Source of the DNA: Penium margaritaceum
Lineage: Eukaryota > Streptophyta > Zygnematophyceae > Desmidiales > Peniaceae
Direction: 5' to 3'
Length of the DNA stretch: 64,000 bases
NCBI GenBank assembly: GCA_023375785.1
Contig: SZWC01000087.1
Location: 311,816 to 375,815, forward strand
The translations under genes and the position numbers were made by a program. Of this stretch, positions 46,031-57,430 are shown in pieces. Each line of letters begins with the position of its first letter. The stretch's first letter is position 1. The notes beneath the pieces were generated by a model that saw only the letters and a list, made by a program, of their open reading frames with translations, was not told the DNA's origin and searched no databases.

Positions 46031-47617
46031 AGAGCACGGAGTTTACGAGCTAGTCGACCTTCCACCTGGGAGGAAGGCTATTCATGTCAAGTGGTTCTTT
46101 CGTAAGAAACTGAAGCCGAATGGCTCAATGGAACGCCACAAGTCTTGCTTGGTTGTCAAGAAGTACTCTCACATCAAGGGCATCGATTACATTGACTCCT
46201 TTGCCCCTGTCGGCCGCATGACCTCAGCTCGTACTCTGTTCGGTGTAGTGGCTCAGCATGACTGGGAACTACACTAGATGGACGTGAACAATGTGTTCCT
46301 CCCTGGCTCTCTGGATGAAGAGATTTACGTGGCTTAGCCTCCTGGCCTTGAGGATAGTGTCAAGGTCTGGCAATTGCGCAAGTCCTTGTATGGCCTCAAG
46401 CAGTCTCCTTGGTATTGGAACCAGGAGATCACTGGCACCCTGACTCATTCGGGATATGCAGAGAGCGAGGCAGATCCCTCTCTTTTTATCCGATGGATGC
46501 CTGAGCGGTTCACCAGCATCCTGGTCTATGTGGACGACCTTCTGATCGTGTCTCCTTCCATGGAGGCTATGAAGGAGGCCAAGGCGGTCCTCCAGACTGC
46601 GTATAGGATGAAGGACCTTGGTGTTGCAGCGGTGTTTCTTGGCATGGAGATCGTGAGAGACCGCAGACGTCGGATACAACTGTTGCATCAGGCCCGATAG
46701 GCACGTGTTGTGGGGGAACGCTTCAGTGACCTCCTTGACGTAGTGCCCACTGCCTCCACACCTCTCACACCTGAGGGGCAGGATGCCCTAAAGGTGGACA
46801 ATCCCACATAGCTAGGGAAGATAGTGGATGTGACCTTGTACTTCCGTCTCATCGGATCTCTGATGTACCTGGCCACTACCACATGCCCTGACATTGCCTT
46901 CGTTGTCAACCTCCTTGTACAGTTTTTGCAGGCTCCATGCGCTAGAGCCCTTCATGCGGCTGTGCAAGTGGTGCAGTATGTGGTCTCCATACCGTACCTC
47001 GGACTCTGCTTTCGCCGCCAGTATTCGGTGGTTCTTGACAACTACACCGACAGCGACTGGGCCTGGAGTCCAGATGGACGCAGTCGCACCGGTTACGTGT
47101 TCCTACTCGGTGGTACAGCTGTGTCTTGGCATAGTGGGAAGTAGGGCTGCATTGCACGTAACTTGTGAGAGGCAGAGTATGTTGCTCTGGATGCAGGGAT
47201 TGCTGAGGCAGTGTGGCTGTAGTGCCTGTTTCTTGAGTTGGGGGAGTCAGTACATGCCATTGTGCTTCATTGCGACAACTAGACTGCCCTCGTCATTGCA
47301 GAGAACTCTGGTGTCTTTCACGCTCGCACGAAGCACATTGCGGTTGAGCATCACTTTGTGCGTGATCTGGTGGAGCGACATGTGATCTCCGTCATATGGG
47401 TTGGCACTGACATGCAGCGTGCTGACTTCTTGACGAAGGCACTAGCACGCGGGAAGTTTCCGGTGGCCATTCGTTCTGTTGGACTTCGTCCCTTGCCTGA
47501 GAGTGGTTGAGTGTGGGGCGTGTCTGTGTCTGTGTCACGACTGTTTTTGTACTTGTTGTTGTACTCGTTTCAGTGCTACACGTGTATGGACATGCGTACC
47601 ATCGGGTCGTGGGGGAG

Positions 47618-48261
47618 TGTTGTGATTTGTGACGTTCCTGTCGACTTGTACAGTTTACAATGACCACTCGGCCGTGTCCATGCCACTACAGATCTCAGAT
47701 GCGGACCCAGGTGGTACCGGTGCATCGTCTGGTGGTGGAATACCAGGTTGGAGCTGACCGACGACCACCCCATTGCTCTGGACGCTGCATGGGACCTCCT
47801 ACAATTTTTCTACAGCAAGTAGGAGTTTATCGGTGGACTGGCTATGGGCCTGATTCGCATATTTTTGCATTGTGTGTCCACTGGTTGATGCCGGATACAT
47901 GCATGTGATCATTCGTAGCGTCCACCTTGTGATTCTGCATGTCTAGGTTCAGACGATGTAGCGTTTTGACATGTCTACGCTGAGTTACGATCAAAAGAGT
48001 GGTTTTGGGCCAGTTTTAGGACAGACCTTGTACTGCCGCGTGCGACACCTGCCGTGCGCCGCGGCAGGTACTTATGCCATGGACCTTTCATTTGTCATTT
48101 CTCTCTGCAAATGCTATTGAAGCATTCTGAAACTTTGTCTTGTGTCTCCTAGCCAGACCCTTGCCGTTGCGTGTACGACTTGTGACTGTCGTCACCGGCT
48201 GACGAGGCACTGATGCCTAGTCAGCGGCTGTGTCGTTAGGAAGCTTCCACGCATCTTCGCT
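47618..48261 (+). repeat. Copia B 3' LTR
   Basis: Runs TGTTGTGATTTGTG to CATCTTCGCT, the same length as the 5' LTR, with homology throughout. Confidence 0.88.
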
Positions 48262-48307
48262 TATGCAGCAAAACCTCCCTGCGAGCTCGCGATGACCCTG
48301 CCAAATC

Positions 48308-48785
48308 CCCCATTTAAACTAAGGGGTTTGTCGTCTGTTTGGGGAGGGGGGGTTGGAGGATGCGACACATGCTGTGATAGGAGAAAGGGGATCTGCGGGG
48401 CCCCGCAATAGCGGGATCCAGCAGATGCCCGGGCAGGTAAAAAAATAAAACCCAAACCTCCCAGTTCAACTAGGGAGTTTATCGGATATTTGGGGGGGGG
48501 GGGGGTTGCGAGATGCAGCACATGCTATGATAAAGGAAAGAGGATCTGCCAGGCCCCGCTACCGCGGGGCTCGACAACTACCCGGGCAAGACAAAAAAAA
48601 AAACCCCAACCCCCCAGTTCAACTAGGGAGTTTATCGGATATTTGGGGGGGGGGGGGGTTGCGAGATGCAGCACATGCTATGATAAAGGAAAGAGGATCT
48701 GCCAGGCCCCGCTACCGCGGGGCTCGACAGATACCCGGGCAAGACAAAAAATAAAACCCCAATCCCCCAGTTCAACTAGGGGATT
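48308..48785 (+). repeat. 153-bp tandem repeat, about three copies
   Basis: The landmark CCAGTTCAACTAGG falls at 48,461, 48,614 and 48,767, two exact steps of 153 bp, with a diverged first copy from about 48,310. Each unit holds a G homopolymer of about 14 bases, then GGCCCCGCTACCGCGGGGC (a GC-rich hairpin), then an A-rich run. Related single units occur at 53,098-53,352. Confidence 0.9.
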
Positions 48786-48993
48786 TGCTCAGAGATCGTG
48801 ATTGCACCCTTGCGAACGCGCAAGTTTTGGAGTTTGGACTTGCGAACTCCAAAACTTGTGACAGGGCTGCTTCTAGCATCGGCGAGGCCAGTGTAAGTAC
48901 CATCCAATTCGCCCTCGAAATCGGCAAAGTTCGACTTCGAGGGCGTGGGTACAGTTCTCCTTTTCTTCAGTTTTTGCTTGCACAATGAAAAAC

Positions 48994-49134
48994 ATGGACA
49001 CCGCTGTCATTTCGTTTTCAAATATGGACAGTGCCATCTTTCCGTTTTTGTCTCTCGACACCGCCATCGTTCCGTTTTCGACTATGGACACCGCTGATCT
49101 ATCAAGCAAAACGATGGGCATCGGTGTATTTTGA
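48994..49134 (+). repeat. E3 right terminal array, 30-bp units (inverted)
   Basis: The landmark (A)TGGACACCGC or a variant falls at 48,994, 49,024, 49,054, 49,084 and 49,114, exactly 30 bp apart. It is the reverse complement of the left array at 40,096-40,215. Confidence 0.9.
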
Positions 49135-49621
49135 GCATGGCGAATTTGGGATACTTAATAAATTTTTGATTAGTAGTAAGTTTACTTCGATGAGAACTGT
49201 CGGAAAGACTGAACACATATATACAAATGTCGAGTTACAAATGAGACACAACTGGGGTCGTCAGGTCGATCCTTGAGCGACACGTGTGGAGTCGCGTCGT
49301 GAGTGGTCGGAATGAGAAGCTCCGCCGAGGAATCTGGGGACTTCAAAGATCGACGATGAAGATGCGAGATGCATCTTTGTAAATCTCAATGTGTCAAGAA
49401 GTCGTTTGAGAGATCGCAACACTTCTCTCGATGATTCTCGAAAGTGGTCAAATTTGTCAAAATGTGCAAGAAAGGAGCAACAAAGGATGAGGGCAGTTGC
49501 CCGAATTGCCCTCAACCAGTGGAGCGGAAATCTGGGTCTCGACGTGTGGTGGGCTATTTGTGTAATGACAGAAATACCCATTCGGAAAGATCAGGGACTT
49601 GTGTACGTCTGGTACATAACA
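49135..49621 (-). repeat. Gypsy B 3' LTR, proximal piece
   Basis: Matches the LTR at 63,753-64,000 from its TTTGATGACACG-like block onward and the solo LTR at 243-772 through to the terminal TAACA. The polypurine tract lies just outside (49,622-49,634, complement). Confidence 0.85.
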
Positions 49622-51327
49622 CTTCCCCCGCTTTTAGCTGCAACGTCCGGGCGCGCTTACAGATGTAGCCCGGTGACGGCAATATTACCCGTTGATTGGG
49701 TGATTGACGTTGGGATGGTTTTCATAAGGTTCCCAATTGTTGTGTGATGCGTCGTAGCCGTGCCACTTAACAACATATTCTGCCGTCTTGCCACATTGTC
49801 CATGGTTGAGGATGTCCTCAATGGAGTACTCTTTGTCTTTATCCACTTGTACAAGAGGATGGAGAGGCACATCCCTACGGGGGAAGTTCTTGTTGGGGTC
49901 CCGGTAGTGCTCGAGCCTGTTGATTTGGAACACCGGATGAACTTGCATACTGGCAAGGAGTTTGATTCGCGCAACCACGGGGGTTTACATACGCTTCAAT
50001 CAAACGGTCCCAACCACCGGGGATTACGTTTCAGACAGTCGGCTCCATAGAATTTGATGTTTACCGTATTGAGGATGACTTTGTCTCCAGCAGGAAACAC
50101 ACCGTTGCTGCGATGGCAGTCGACTGCTCGCTTCATCGCCGCTTGTGTCTCCACGAGCGTCAGTCATGTTTTGTCCCAAATGGTGAAGAAGTCATGGTGT
50201 TGGATATCAACCACGGGAATGTTGCTCTGGTTGTGAAGTCCGACTGGCGTGGGGAGAAGTTTTCCATACACCACTTTGAACGCAATTTTACCCATTGGGG
50301 TGGACGCCATTGAGTTACATGTGAGCTCGGTGGTCGGGAGTTTGGCCGCCCAATCCACACCGTGTGGCTCGCATACTATGCGGAGAAGTTGTTTGAGCAT
50401 CTGATTGGCTCGCTCGGTTTGGCCGTCGGTTTGAGGGTGTAACGTCTTGGAAATTTGGATCCGACTGTTGCAGCGAATCATCAGTTCGTGCAAGAAACAG
50501 TACGTGAATCGACTGTTTCTATAGCTTGTGATGGTTCTCAGCACACTGTGTAATCGCACGATGTTGTTTAGAAACAACTGTGCTGTATCTTCGGCAGTGA
50601 CAGTGGTCGTCGTCGAGATGAAGTGGGACATTTGATGAACCTGTCAACAACCATGAGAATTGCGTCATCTCCCTCGTGTGTGACCAGTAGTCCAGTGACG
50701 AAGTCCATGGAGATGTAGGTCCACGGCTCCGTCGGAATGGGTAGCGGTTGCAGGAGACCGGGTGGCCGCGTGCGATGGGTTATTGTCGCTGAGACGTGTC
50801 ACACGACTTGCAGAAGTTGGCCAAGTCGGTTTGCATCTTGTCCCACCAGCAGTACTTTGCCACCTCCTTCAACATCTTGTCCTCTCCGAAATGTCCACCT
50901 GGACCGGTGTCGTGGCACTCCTCGAGCAGCATGCGGCAAAGCTCGTCGTTTGGGGATATGACCACCTGGTGAGTGAATCGTTGTTGCCAATAGGGTGCGT
51001 CGTGCCAGAACTTGGCTTTGTCGTATCCGCCATGCTGGTCGTAACCACGTGTAAACGATTGCTTGAGATACGGATCTCGTTGCAATTGAAGCGTTGTTTC
51101 CTCAGCCATCAAGTCTGGTCGGTGACTGAGCGCATCTGCTGGGTTGGTTTTGCCCGGTTGGTAGTCAAACCCGGATTCGTGAAACTCCATCCATCGGGTT
51201 TGACTTCGACTGAGGTTCGGCTATGTCTTTGAATATTTCAGCACGTGATGGTCGATGCGTACGATGCATCGGCAACATTCACGATAGCACCGCAATGTCT
51301 TAAATGTGTGTACGACTATCCTCCCCC

Positions 51328-52640
51328 CAAATGTGAAAGTGTATTGGGGTAGTGTATCTGCGAGTGTATGTGGTAGACACTGTTAAAAATACACAAGTGT
51401 ATTTCTCGAGAAAACGTTCCAGATTTCCTTTCGCCGTTGATCTATATACATCCACGGACTCCGTCATTCAAAAGAATTCAAAGCAAAACCTTAAGCATGT
51501 CCCCTCCCAACACGTCGAGTGTATCAGGGAGTGTAGCATATGTGGGTGCAATAATGTACACTAATGTATTTGTTCACTTGTGTATTTAGTGAACCCCCAT
51601 CCAGATACACTTCCCAATACACTCCCGCAATACACTTTTGNNNNNNNNNNNNNNNNNNNNNNNNNNNNNNNNNNNNNNNNNNNNNNNNNNNNNNNNNNNN
51701 NNNNNNNNNNNNNNNNNNNNNNNNNNNNNNNNNNNNNNNNNNNNNNNNNNNNNNNNNNNNNNNNNNNNNNNNNNNNNNNNNNNNNNNNNNNNNNNNNNNN
51801 NNNNNNNNNNNNNNNNNNNNNNNNNNNNNNNNNNNNNNNNNNNNNNNNNNNNNNNNNNNNNNNNNNNNNNNNNNNNNNNNNNNNNNNNNNNNNNNNNNNN
51901 NNNNNNNNNNNNNNNNNNNNNNNNNNNNNNNNNNNNNNNNNNNNNNNNNNNNNNNNNNNNNNNNNNNNNNNNNNNNNNNNNNCCCCCCCCCCCCAAAAAA
52001 AAGTGAAAGTGTATTGGGACAATGTATCTGTAAGTGTATCTGATAAACACTGTCAGTAATACACAAGTGTATTTCTTGAATTTTTTTTTCAAATCCCCTT
52101 TCGCCGTTGATCTACATACATCCACAGATTCCATCAAAACACAAACTGTAAGTGTTTCCTCGTACGCACATTATTCCATGAATACCTCTCATTCGAAAAA
52201 ACAAAAGTAAAACCTTAAGCATGTCCCCCCACAACACATCGAGTGTATTGGAGGAGTGTATCGGGGAGTTTATTGTACATGAATGCAATATTTTACACTA
52301 ATATGTTTGTTCACTTGTGTATTTTGTGAACCTCCTTCCACATACACTTCCCAATACAGTGCCACAATACACTATGGACTTTGGGGAGGGGGGTAGCGGG
52401 CGCTCTAGACCCTTTCCCCCCTCCTCCCCAACTACAAATGTGTATTAGGGCAGTGTATCTGTGGGTGTATCCGATAGACACTGTCAATGATACATAAGTA
52501 TATTTATCTTTATTGTGTTTCGAACCATCTATGACCATCGATCGACAGCCATCGAAGAAAATGAAAAGTACAAGGATTTGCTCATATACACATTGTCCAT
52601 ACGATGAATACACTAGTTTCATATTTGCCACTGTATGTCG
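51328..52640. repeat. GTGTAT-rich inverted-ended repeat units, about three copies, with gap
   Basis: Each unit starts with (A)AGTGTATTGGG...AGTGTATCTG and ends with the inverted counterpart CAGATACACTTCCCAATACACT or close. Copies lie at about 51,328-51,640, 51,995-52,375 and, partly, 52,433-52,640. Poly-C or poly-G stretches sit between units. A 342-base N gap (51,641-51,982) follows the first unit and is flanked by a C run (51,983-51,994). The cluster interrupts the pol region of gypsy B. It resembles tandem copies of a small MITE-like element. Confidence 0.65.
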
Positions 52641-53097
52641 ATCGGCATACACCTACGGACTTTGTAAGTTCAAAGAAGCTAAAACGTGCCTGCCAGTTTC
52701 AGTGTCAATTATTTTTGTAACTCATGTACCATTAGGGGATGGGTTTGTCCCCGCACGGGCATTCAGGCTCGTTGAATCCCATCGACACCCATTCTACGAT
52801 CAACCGTAAAGAGCCAATTTAGTACGGGACAAACGGAGCCCCACCAGAAATCAGACAAAAACATCCCTTGGCTGTCATTTGAAGGACAGTGTTTTTGTCG
52901 CGCGAGCCGGAGTCAAGATGTTGCAAACGTGACAAATGACCTCCCACAGCCATAGCGGACTACTCCGCCAAACGAAAAATGGTGTCGATGAGACCACACA
53001 AGAATGCCAATACAATGTCAGGTAATGTATTACAAACATATCAAGGAAAATTGTATGTCACAAAAGGGGTCAGCTTAGAGGAATCACCTTTCTTGGC

Positions 53098-53352
53098 AAA
53101 AGAAAGGGAACCATTTGGGCCCCACTACCGCGGGGGTCGGCAGGTGTCCAGGCAAGTACAAAAATAAAACCCCAACCCCGCAGTGCAACTAGGGGATTTG
53201 CTTGAAGTTGGGGGAGGGGGTATCAAACCCCATAGTTTAATGGGCTGAACCATCAGGTTAGGGCGGATGCCGTGCAAAACGAAAGGGAACATGCCAGGCC
53301 CTGCTACCGCGGGGCCCGGCAGGTGCCTTGGAAGGTAAAATAACAAAACCTT
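53098..53352 (+). repeat. Two diverged units related to the 153-bp repeat
   Basis: CTACCGCGGGG hairpin cores at about 53,124 and 53,308, each followed by CGGCAGGTG and a TAAAATAA(C)AAAACC-like tail, as in the 48.3-48.8 kb array. They lie inside the segment interrupting gypsy B. Confidence 0.7.
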
Positions 53353-54470
53353 AAGTCCTCGGTACAAATTATTATTCGTTGAAAATAATTTGAAGGACAT
53401 GAGAGCTTGAAGGAAGTTCAATGAAAGTTCCAGGGTAGTATACATTGAACTTTCTTTGTATTTAGGATTCACATGAAACTTCCTCGAAGCATTCCTATTA
53501 ATGGTAGCTCATTTCCTGGAAACATCCTCCACATATGTTCCAATTTTGTACACTAGTTTATCGATGTGCAATTTTTGGGTGAATGACTGGAAATGGGCCA
53601 ATCGTAGGGTTGGCGCCGAGGTCAAAGCATTATGTAAAGCGGTGAACAGTTCTTGTTCGCTGTCTTCCCACTGCCACTCGTTTACTTTTCAAGTGAGGTA
53701 AGAGAGACGTGTCGAAACTTGGGATTAGTCCCGTAGGAAATGCCAGTAGTATTTCTAGAAGCCAAGGAAGACTTGAACGTCCCAGACGTTGGTTGGCGTT
53801 GGCCAATCAGCGACTGTTGCCACTTTTTTCGGATCCATGGTGATCCGCCCACCGTTGATGACGTGACCCAAAAACTTGATAGAACGGCGACCAAAGTCGC
53901 ACTTCAAGAGTTTTCCGAAGAATTGCTCTCTTGTAAAACTTCAAGAACTTTTCAAAGATGTTCATCGTGCTCCTCCGGGGTGCGGCTGTACAGAGGAATG
54001 TTGTCGAGGTATACGACGACAAAACCTTCAAGGTATGGGTGGAAAATATTGTTCATTGCCGCCATGAACATTGCCGGGCCATTTGTGAGTCCGAACAGCA
54101 TGACCGTGAACTCCAAATGGCCATAACCTATTCAGATAGCCATCTTCTTGATGTTTGCGTCTACCTCGCGGATTTGGTTATGACTGATGCGCATATTGAT
54201 TTTAGTGAAGATTTGAGCTCCTTGGAGATGGTCAATAAGTTTTTTGGCATGGGGGAGAGGGTAGCGGTTCTTGATGGTAGCTTCAATCAAGGCTTGATAG
54301 TCCACGCATATCCGCATCTCGCCAGTTTTCTTTTTTACGAATTGTACTAGTGTGGCGTAAGGTGACGTGGAAGGGCGGATGAACTCCTGATCGAGCATCT
54401 CGTGGAGTTGCCTTTTTAGCTCTTTCAGCTCATGGTCACTCATCCAATTGGCTCCTCGAATGGTGGGTCA

Positions 54471-55073
54471 TGAGAAGATTCCTAGAAGGTTCATGGCTCA
54501 ACTGTTCACTAGCTTGACATCACAGATCTGGTTAGCTGACTCACAGGTCATGCAAGGGACAGTGAGAGCAGGAATGGAATACATCATGTGAACCAAGGCT
54601 TCGCTTAAGCATATTGCAAAGAGAGTGACAACTGATCGGGTCAGGTCATAAGTGTCGTCCGTTGGTGGAGGTAAGCCGACGGGCCGCATTTTCGTAAAGC
54701 AGACAAACCGGTGAAAAACCAATTTTTTTGGCTATTTCTTCCTGCTCAGGCATCCGAATCAAGAACCGTCAGAACCAAACGGAGCAGGGTGCGAAACACT
54801 TCTCAACAGATGCCCATACATCATGGTTCAGCTACCAACTGGTGTTTGATAAATGGAAAACATACAACCAACCAGTCGGCCTCATTGCCAAGAAGCCTAG
54901 AGCGGTCGAGCCTGAGCCCCAGCTCCTCACAAGTGTCACCGGTGGATAGTCGTGGAGTCTCGGGCACTTTCAAGGCTATGTCAGCTCCCCCACTGGTCTG
55001 AGGTGGCTGTCTTGTCAGGGGTCTGCACAAGCATGGACATGAGCTGAGGGATCACCGTAAGCTGTGGACAACA
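54471..55073 (-). repeat. Copia C 3' LTR
   Basis: On plus it runs TGAGAAGATTCC to GACAACA. It aligns end to end with 60,898-61,499. Confidence 0.9.
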
Positions 55074-57183
55074 TTACTCTCAAATGACCGGATGGCGAAC
55101 AAGTCCATGAACGTACAGGTAGTGACATGGACAAGCAATAGCCGGCATGAGGAGGTCAGTCAGCAACAAGTGCGGGACGAATTCTCACGGAACTTGTAGC
55201 CGCAAGAAACCTCGTACAACCTATGGCCTTTGTCAGGAAGTTGGTATGCTAAACGTCCGTACCTATCCAGATGACCGTGATCTCGTGTTTGTGCACAAGT
55301 GCGTGCACGTAGTGATGCTCAATGGCAATGTACTTTGTGTGAGCATGAAACACACCTATGTTGTCGGTGATGGCAATCGCGCTCTGGTTGTCGAAGCATA
55401 GCTCAATAGGGGGTGGGGACTGATGTAACTATGCAACAGGCGTACTAGCTACATGCTCTCGGTGGCCTAAGTAACAAGTACCACATACTCAACCTCTGTA
55501 GTGCTACGAGCAATGCAGCCTTGCTTGCCACTCTGCCAGGATACAGCCGTGCCGCCGATCAAGAAGACATAGCATGCCCGGCTTTTACCGTCTGGACTCC
55601 AACCCCAGTCACTGACAGTGTAACCGTCAAGCACCACAGAGGGATGACTATAGTAACACAAACAGATGTGCATGATTGACACGACATACCTCACACATCG
55701 GAGAACAGCTTCCATACATTGCACGTGTGGTGCCTAGGAGAACTATGCAAGCAGGTTGATAGTGAAGGCAATGTCAGGTCGCGTCGTCGTGGCTAAATAC
55801 ATGAGCAAACTGATGACTTGCAGGTACAGAGTTTTGTCGACAGGCTCCCCCAGCTTAGCTGGGTTGTCGACCTTCAAAGCAGCCTGTCCATCAGGCGTGA
55901 GAGGTGTGGATGCAGTGCGGAAAGCAGTAATAAAATCAGCAAAACACCCCCCAAGGTGAGAGTGTATCACTCCTGATGCACCAAGAGCGTCCGACGCATG
56001 CGATCGCACACAATATGAATATCCAGAAACACTACGGCCTCTCCCAAGTCCTTTATTTTGTACGATGACTACAGCATGGTCTTGGTTGCCTCACTGGCCT
56101 TTAGATCAGGGGAAGCGATCAGGAGGTCATCGACGTAGACTAGAATGGTCGTGAGCAGCGCAGGGGCTTGTGAGAGGAAGAGAGAGGGGTCCGAGGCACT
56201 CTAGACGTATCTAGGTAGCCAAAGTGCACTGGTGATCTCTTTTTTCTAACAACAAGGCGACTGCTTCAGACCATACAAGGCCTTCCGCAATCGGTACACA
56301 CGTCTAGTGGCGTCCTAGAAGCTGGGAGGTTGGACCATGCAGATCTCCTTCTCTAACTCTCCATGGAGGAAAGTGTTCACGTCCATTTGGTGTAGCTCCC
56401 ATTCATGCTGGGCTACCTGGCACATGAAGGTCACTGCTGTGGTTGTGCAACTGATTGGGATGAAGGTCTTGGTGAAATCGATACCTTCCAACTGAGAAAA
56501 TCCCTTGGCGGCCAGTCATGCCTTGTAGCGTCCCACTGAGCCATCCGGTTTCAGCTTCTTGTGCAAGATCCACATGGCCTTTAGGGCTGCACGATTGTGA
56601 AGCAGGTCCATGAGCTCAAATACCTTGTTCTCCTTGAGGACAATGAGCTCGGCGTGGCACGCAATGCGCCAGAGGACTGAGTCAACCCAAGCCAGAGCCT
56701 TGTGGAGAGTACTTGGGCCGGGTACCAAAGCGACCACACTAGGATCAGGCCTCGCTGTGGTCACGCAGTGTGTGGCCAGGGCATAGGCAACAGAGGGAGG
56801 ACTGATTGTGACTGTCACTTCTGAAGATTCAACTGCCAATTGGAGCTTCTGAGCAAGGAGCACCAGGCCCGTCTCACAGGCAGGGTGAACTTCCTCGAGG
56901 CCAAGAGCACGTAGACCGAGGACCTTTGTGCCAGGGTCACCACTGCGCACACTGCGAGTGGGACAAGGGCGCAAGCATCCACCCTCAATACGGAGATAGG
57001 GCTCAGTGAGTTGTGAAAGTGGCAAAGGAGACACAAATACAACACTTGCCGGAGACGCGGGTGGTCAAAAATAGAGGACCCAACGATGCAGACATAGACG
57101 ACTCAGATAACGCAGGAGATTTAAGGTCAGGAAAGGCAGAAAGTGGTGACGCTGGTACAACGGGTGATGCCATCAACATAGGT

Positions 57184-57430
57184 GAGGCAGCAACGGGCGA
57201 TGATGGAGACCCTGGCACGAAAGACGAGGCAGCAATGGGTGACGATAGTGACACTAGCAAGGTGGATGAGACAGCAGTGGGGGACGTCAGTCGCACTGGC
57301 AATGTGGATGAGGCAGTAATGGATGACGGCGGTGACACTGGCAAGGCAGGCGAGGCAACAATGGGTGATGCTGACGGTACTGGCAAGGTGGACGAGGTAG
57401 CAATAGGCAATGCAGGATGGATAAGCAGGG
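57184..57430 (-). repeat. 42-bp tandem repeat in the copia C integrase-RT linker
   Basis: The landmark GAGGCAGCAATGG or a variant falls at 57,184, 57,226, 57,268, 57,310, 57,352 and 57,394, a strict 42-bp step (14 codons). It encodes a Ser/Pro/Ala-rich linker of the type SPIAASSTLPV. Confidence 0.85.

Larger units (their letters stand above)
40313..48261 (+). mobile_element. Copia B: Ty1/copia element with both LTRs, decayed coding
   Basis: LTRs 40,313-40,956 and 47,618-48,261 are both 644 bp. A perfect initiator-Met primer site TGGTATCAGAGC starts at 40,957, and a polypurine run GTGGGGGAG precedes the 3' LTR. Parts in order: triplet-rich and hairpin-rich leader 40.97-41.75 kb, gag about 41.8-43.2 kb with CYNCGGPHRYTEC, protease about 43.62-43.7 kb (WIIDFGATHHMTC), integrase about 44.0-44.6 kb, Pro/Ser/Thr-rich linker about 45.1-45.4 kb, RT about 46.05-46.6 kb (LYGLKQS and YVDD motifs), and RNase H about 46.85-47.45 kb (YTDSDWAWSPDGRSRTGYVF). 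The integrase-before-RT order defines copia. Coding has ten or more breaks. LTRs differ by roughly 10-15% by eye, so it is older than gypsy A. A clean target duplication was not found. Confidence 0.9.
40086..49134. mobile_element. E3: TIR element with 30-bp terminal arrays, split by copia B
   Basis: Inverted arrays at 40,096-40,215 and 48,994-49,134 repeat a unit built around GCGGTGTCC and CGAAAACG(A/G)AA. The flanking DNA on both sides is the two halves of one gypsy B LTR, so E3 inserted there. Similar sequence at the junctions (TTTGAGAATTGGAC against TTTTGAGCATGGC) may be a decayed target duplication. Without copia B, E3 would be about 1.1 kb, near the size of E2. I see no transposase. The part right of copia B holds a 153-bp tandem array. 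Confidence 0.7.
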
